DNA of 64,000 nucleotides from Spinacia oleracea (lineage: Eukaryota; Streptophyta; Magnoliopsida; Caryophyllales; Amaranthaceae). The notes under the pieces are model-generated. The model ran no database searches. It saw only the letters and a list, made by a program, of their open reading frames with translations, and was not told the origin of the DNA. This document shows, in pieces, positions 63,112 through 64,000 of the stretch. Location of the stretch: contig NC_079491.1 of assembly GCF_020520425.1 (NCBI RefSeq), positions 26,465,449 to 26,529,448 on the forward strand. Direction: 5' to 3'. Position 1 is the first letter of the stretch. The number at the start of each line of letters is the position of its first letter. The position numbers were made by a program, and so were the translations under genes.

Positions 63112-63136
63112 GGATCGTGCGCGTTGCGCACGATCC
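63112..63136. other. Perfect 11-bp-stem hairpin next to TACTAGT (Helitron-like end?)
   Basis: GGATCGTGCGC, loop GTT, GCGCACGATCC. It is preceded by ATATACTAGTTGTT. Similar GTGCGNGTTGCGCAC palindromes beside ACTAGT occur at termini of plant Helitron-like repeats. Ends with the canonical TC and CTRR were not located. Confidence 0.4.
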
Positions 63137-64000
63137 CTAAGGGATTAAAAACTTATTAGATAATTTAATAATAGGAAAAAAATTACAAGTTAAGTGTAGT
63201 AGTGAGCTAGATTAGCACTGTAGTTCACCATAAAATGGAGAAACAAAGGCCTAGCCAATGGACAACAGCTAACTTTCTTGGAAAGGACAGGAGAAACTGT
63301 CGATAGAATGGAGGAAGAGAAAGGGATATTTCTTATCATTTTTATTGATTGATGTTTTCAGACTACAACTCTATTTATAGTTGGTAAATAAAAGGTGTAA
63401 ATCAACTAATAAGATGACAGAGCAACTCAAGGTATTACAAACAGAATTGTAACAGATCACCCAAAATTCTGGAAATCAACAACTAACTTCAACTTCTTAT
63501 TACTCCTGTTACATTAACGCATCCACGATTTTTTAACGATATATCTATGTTTGTTTGAATAATATTGCAAATGGTAAAGGCATCAGTTAATGTTGTATAT
63601 TATACGGAGTACGAAGTATAGAGCAAAAGATGAACTTCAAAAATGACACATATTCCCAAAGTTGTAATATCAATTATTGGTGTTTGCGCAAAAAGAAGAA
63701 AACTTCAATGCTCACGATACTATCACATCCGTAGTAGAATGAAGGATTAGGCATGAAATAAAATTCATAATTTGGAAAAAAATTCATTGTCAAAAAAATT
63801 GAAACACATTTAAATCCGTATTACCCAAAATCTAATTTTACAAACTAACCATAAACATTGTTACTGTTGTAATTCCTTGAAGAATTTGGTTTGAAGTTTG
63901 TTTGGATTGAGTTAATTTCTCTTAATTAAGGTCTAAGTTGATTAAGCACGCAACTCGTTAAGGGCGGGCTATAACAACTGTACTATATATTACGATATGA
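63137..64000. other. Unassigned AT-rich sequence
   Basis: No supported gene or repeat end. 63220-63520 contains plausible untranslated, transcript-like sequence (CTATTTATAGTTGG) without an ORF. Confidence 0.35.

Noticed and set aside
62844..63131. 95-aa minus-strand ORF
   Set aside because: It runs antisense over the RAD54-like piece, whose plus-strand reading matches SNF2 motifs.

Overview
This is nuclear DNA of a flowering plant. The evidence is spliced genes with GT-AG introns, a plant GDSL-lipase family, plant Ty1/copia and Ty3/gypsy (Tat-like) retrotransposons, Stowaway, hAT and Mutator-type miniature elements, and a cytosolic-type tRNA-Ile. The repertoire suggests Caryophyllales (spinach or beet relatives), but that is inference. 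The DNA is AT-rich, with GC-rich islands only inside retrotransposon LTRs and leaders.

Only four genes look intact. Three are tandem paralogues of a secreted GDSL esterase/lipase (16890-19169, 27175-29210, 49011-53062), all on the + strand. Each has five exons; exons 2, 3 and 4 are 174, 149 and 274 bp in every copy, with identical intron phases. They resemble the acetylajmalan esterase / sinapine esterase / At1g28580 group. The fourth is tRNA-Ile(AAU) at 19481-19554. A broken RAD54-like (SNF2 helicase) fragment lies at 62314-63060.

Layout. 1-6637: inverted, nested pieces of a Tat/Ogre-like gypsy element with ~1.5 kb LTRs. 7620-15830: a degenerate array of ~1.4 kb repeats containing a tRNA-like block, with a Mutator-type MITE (9-bp TSD) and a CACTA-like remnant inserted. 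16.9-19.2 kb: GDSL gene 1, then the tRNA. 19.8-26.7 kb: hAT-like MITEs, Stowaway MITEs and minisatellites. 27.2-29.2 kb: GDSL gene 2. 29.75-32.1 kb: 3' end of a minus-strand LTR element with a repeat-rich tail. 32.2-48.7 kb: an old copia element interrupted by a young, full-length copia element (34682-45141; TSD TTATG; LTRs differing at about 6 of 1433 sites; intact 1321-aa polyprotein). 49.0-53.1 kb: GDSL gene 3, with a first intron expanded to 2.6 kb. 53.8-62.3 kb: two further copia pieces in opposite orientations, with a Tat solo LTR (TSD GCTGA) inside the second. 62.3-64 kb: RAD54-like fragment and a Helitron-like hairpin.

The genes do not form a pathway. The window is a small tandem enzyme family pushed apart by successive transposon insertions. 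Several insertions can be ordered in time from their nesting and target-site duplications. I found no clear undescribed system. The best leads are the tRNA-like repeat array, the palindromic and GGAAACGG-rich U3 arrays of the LTRs, and the RAD54 fragment beside a Helitron-like hairpin.
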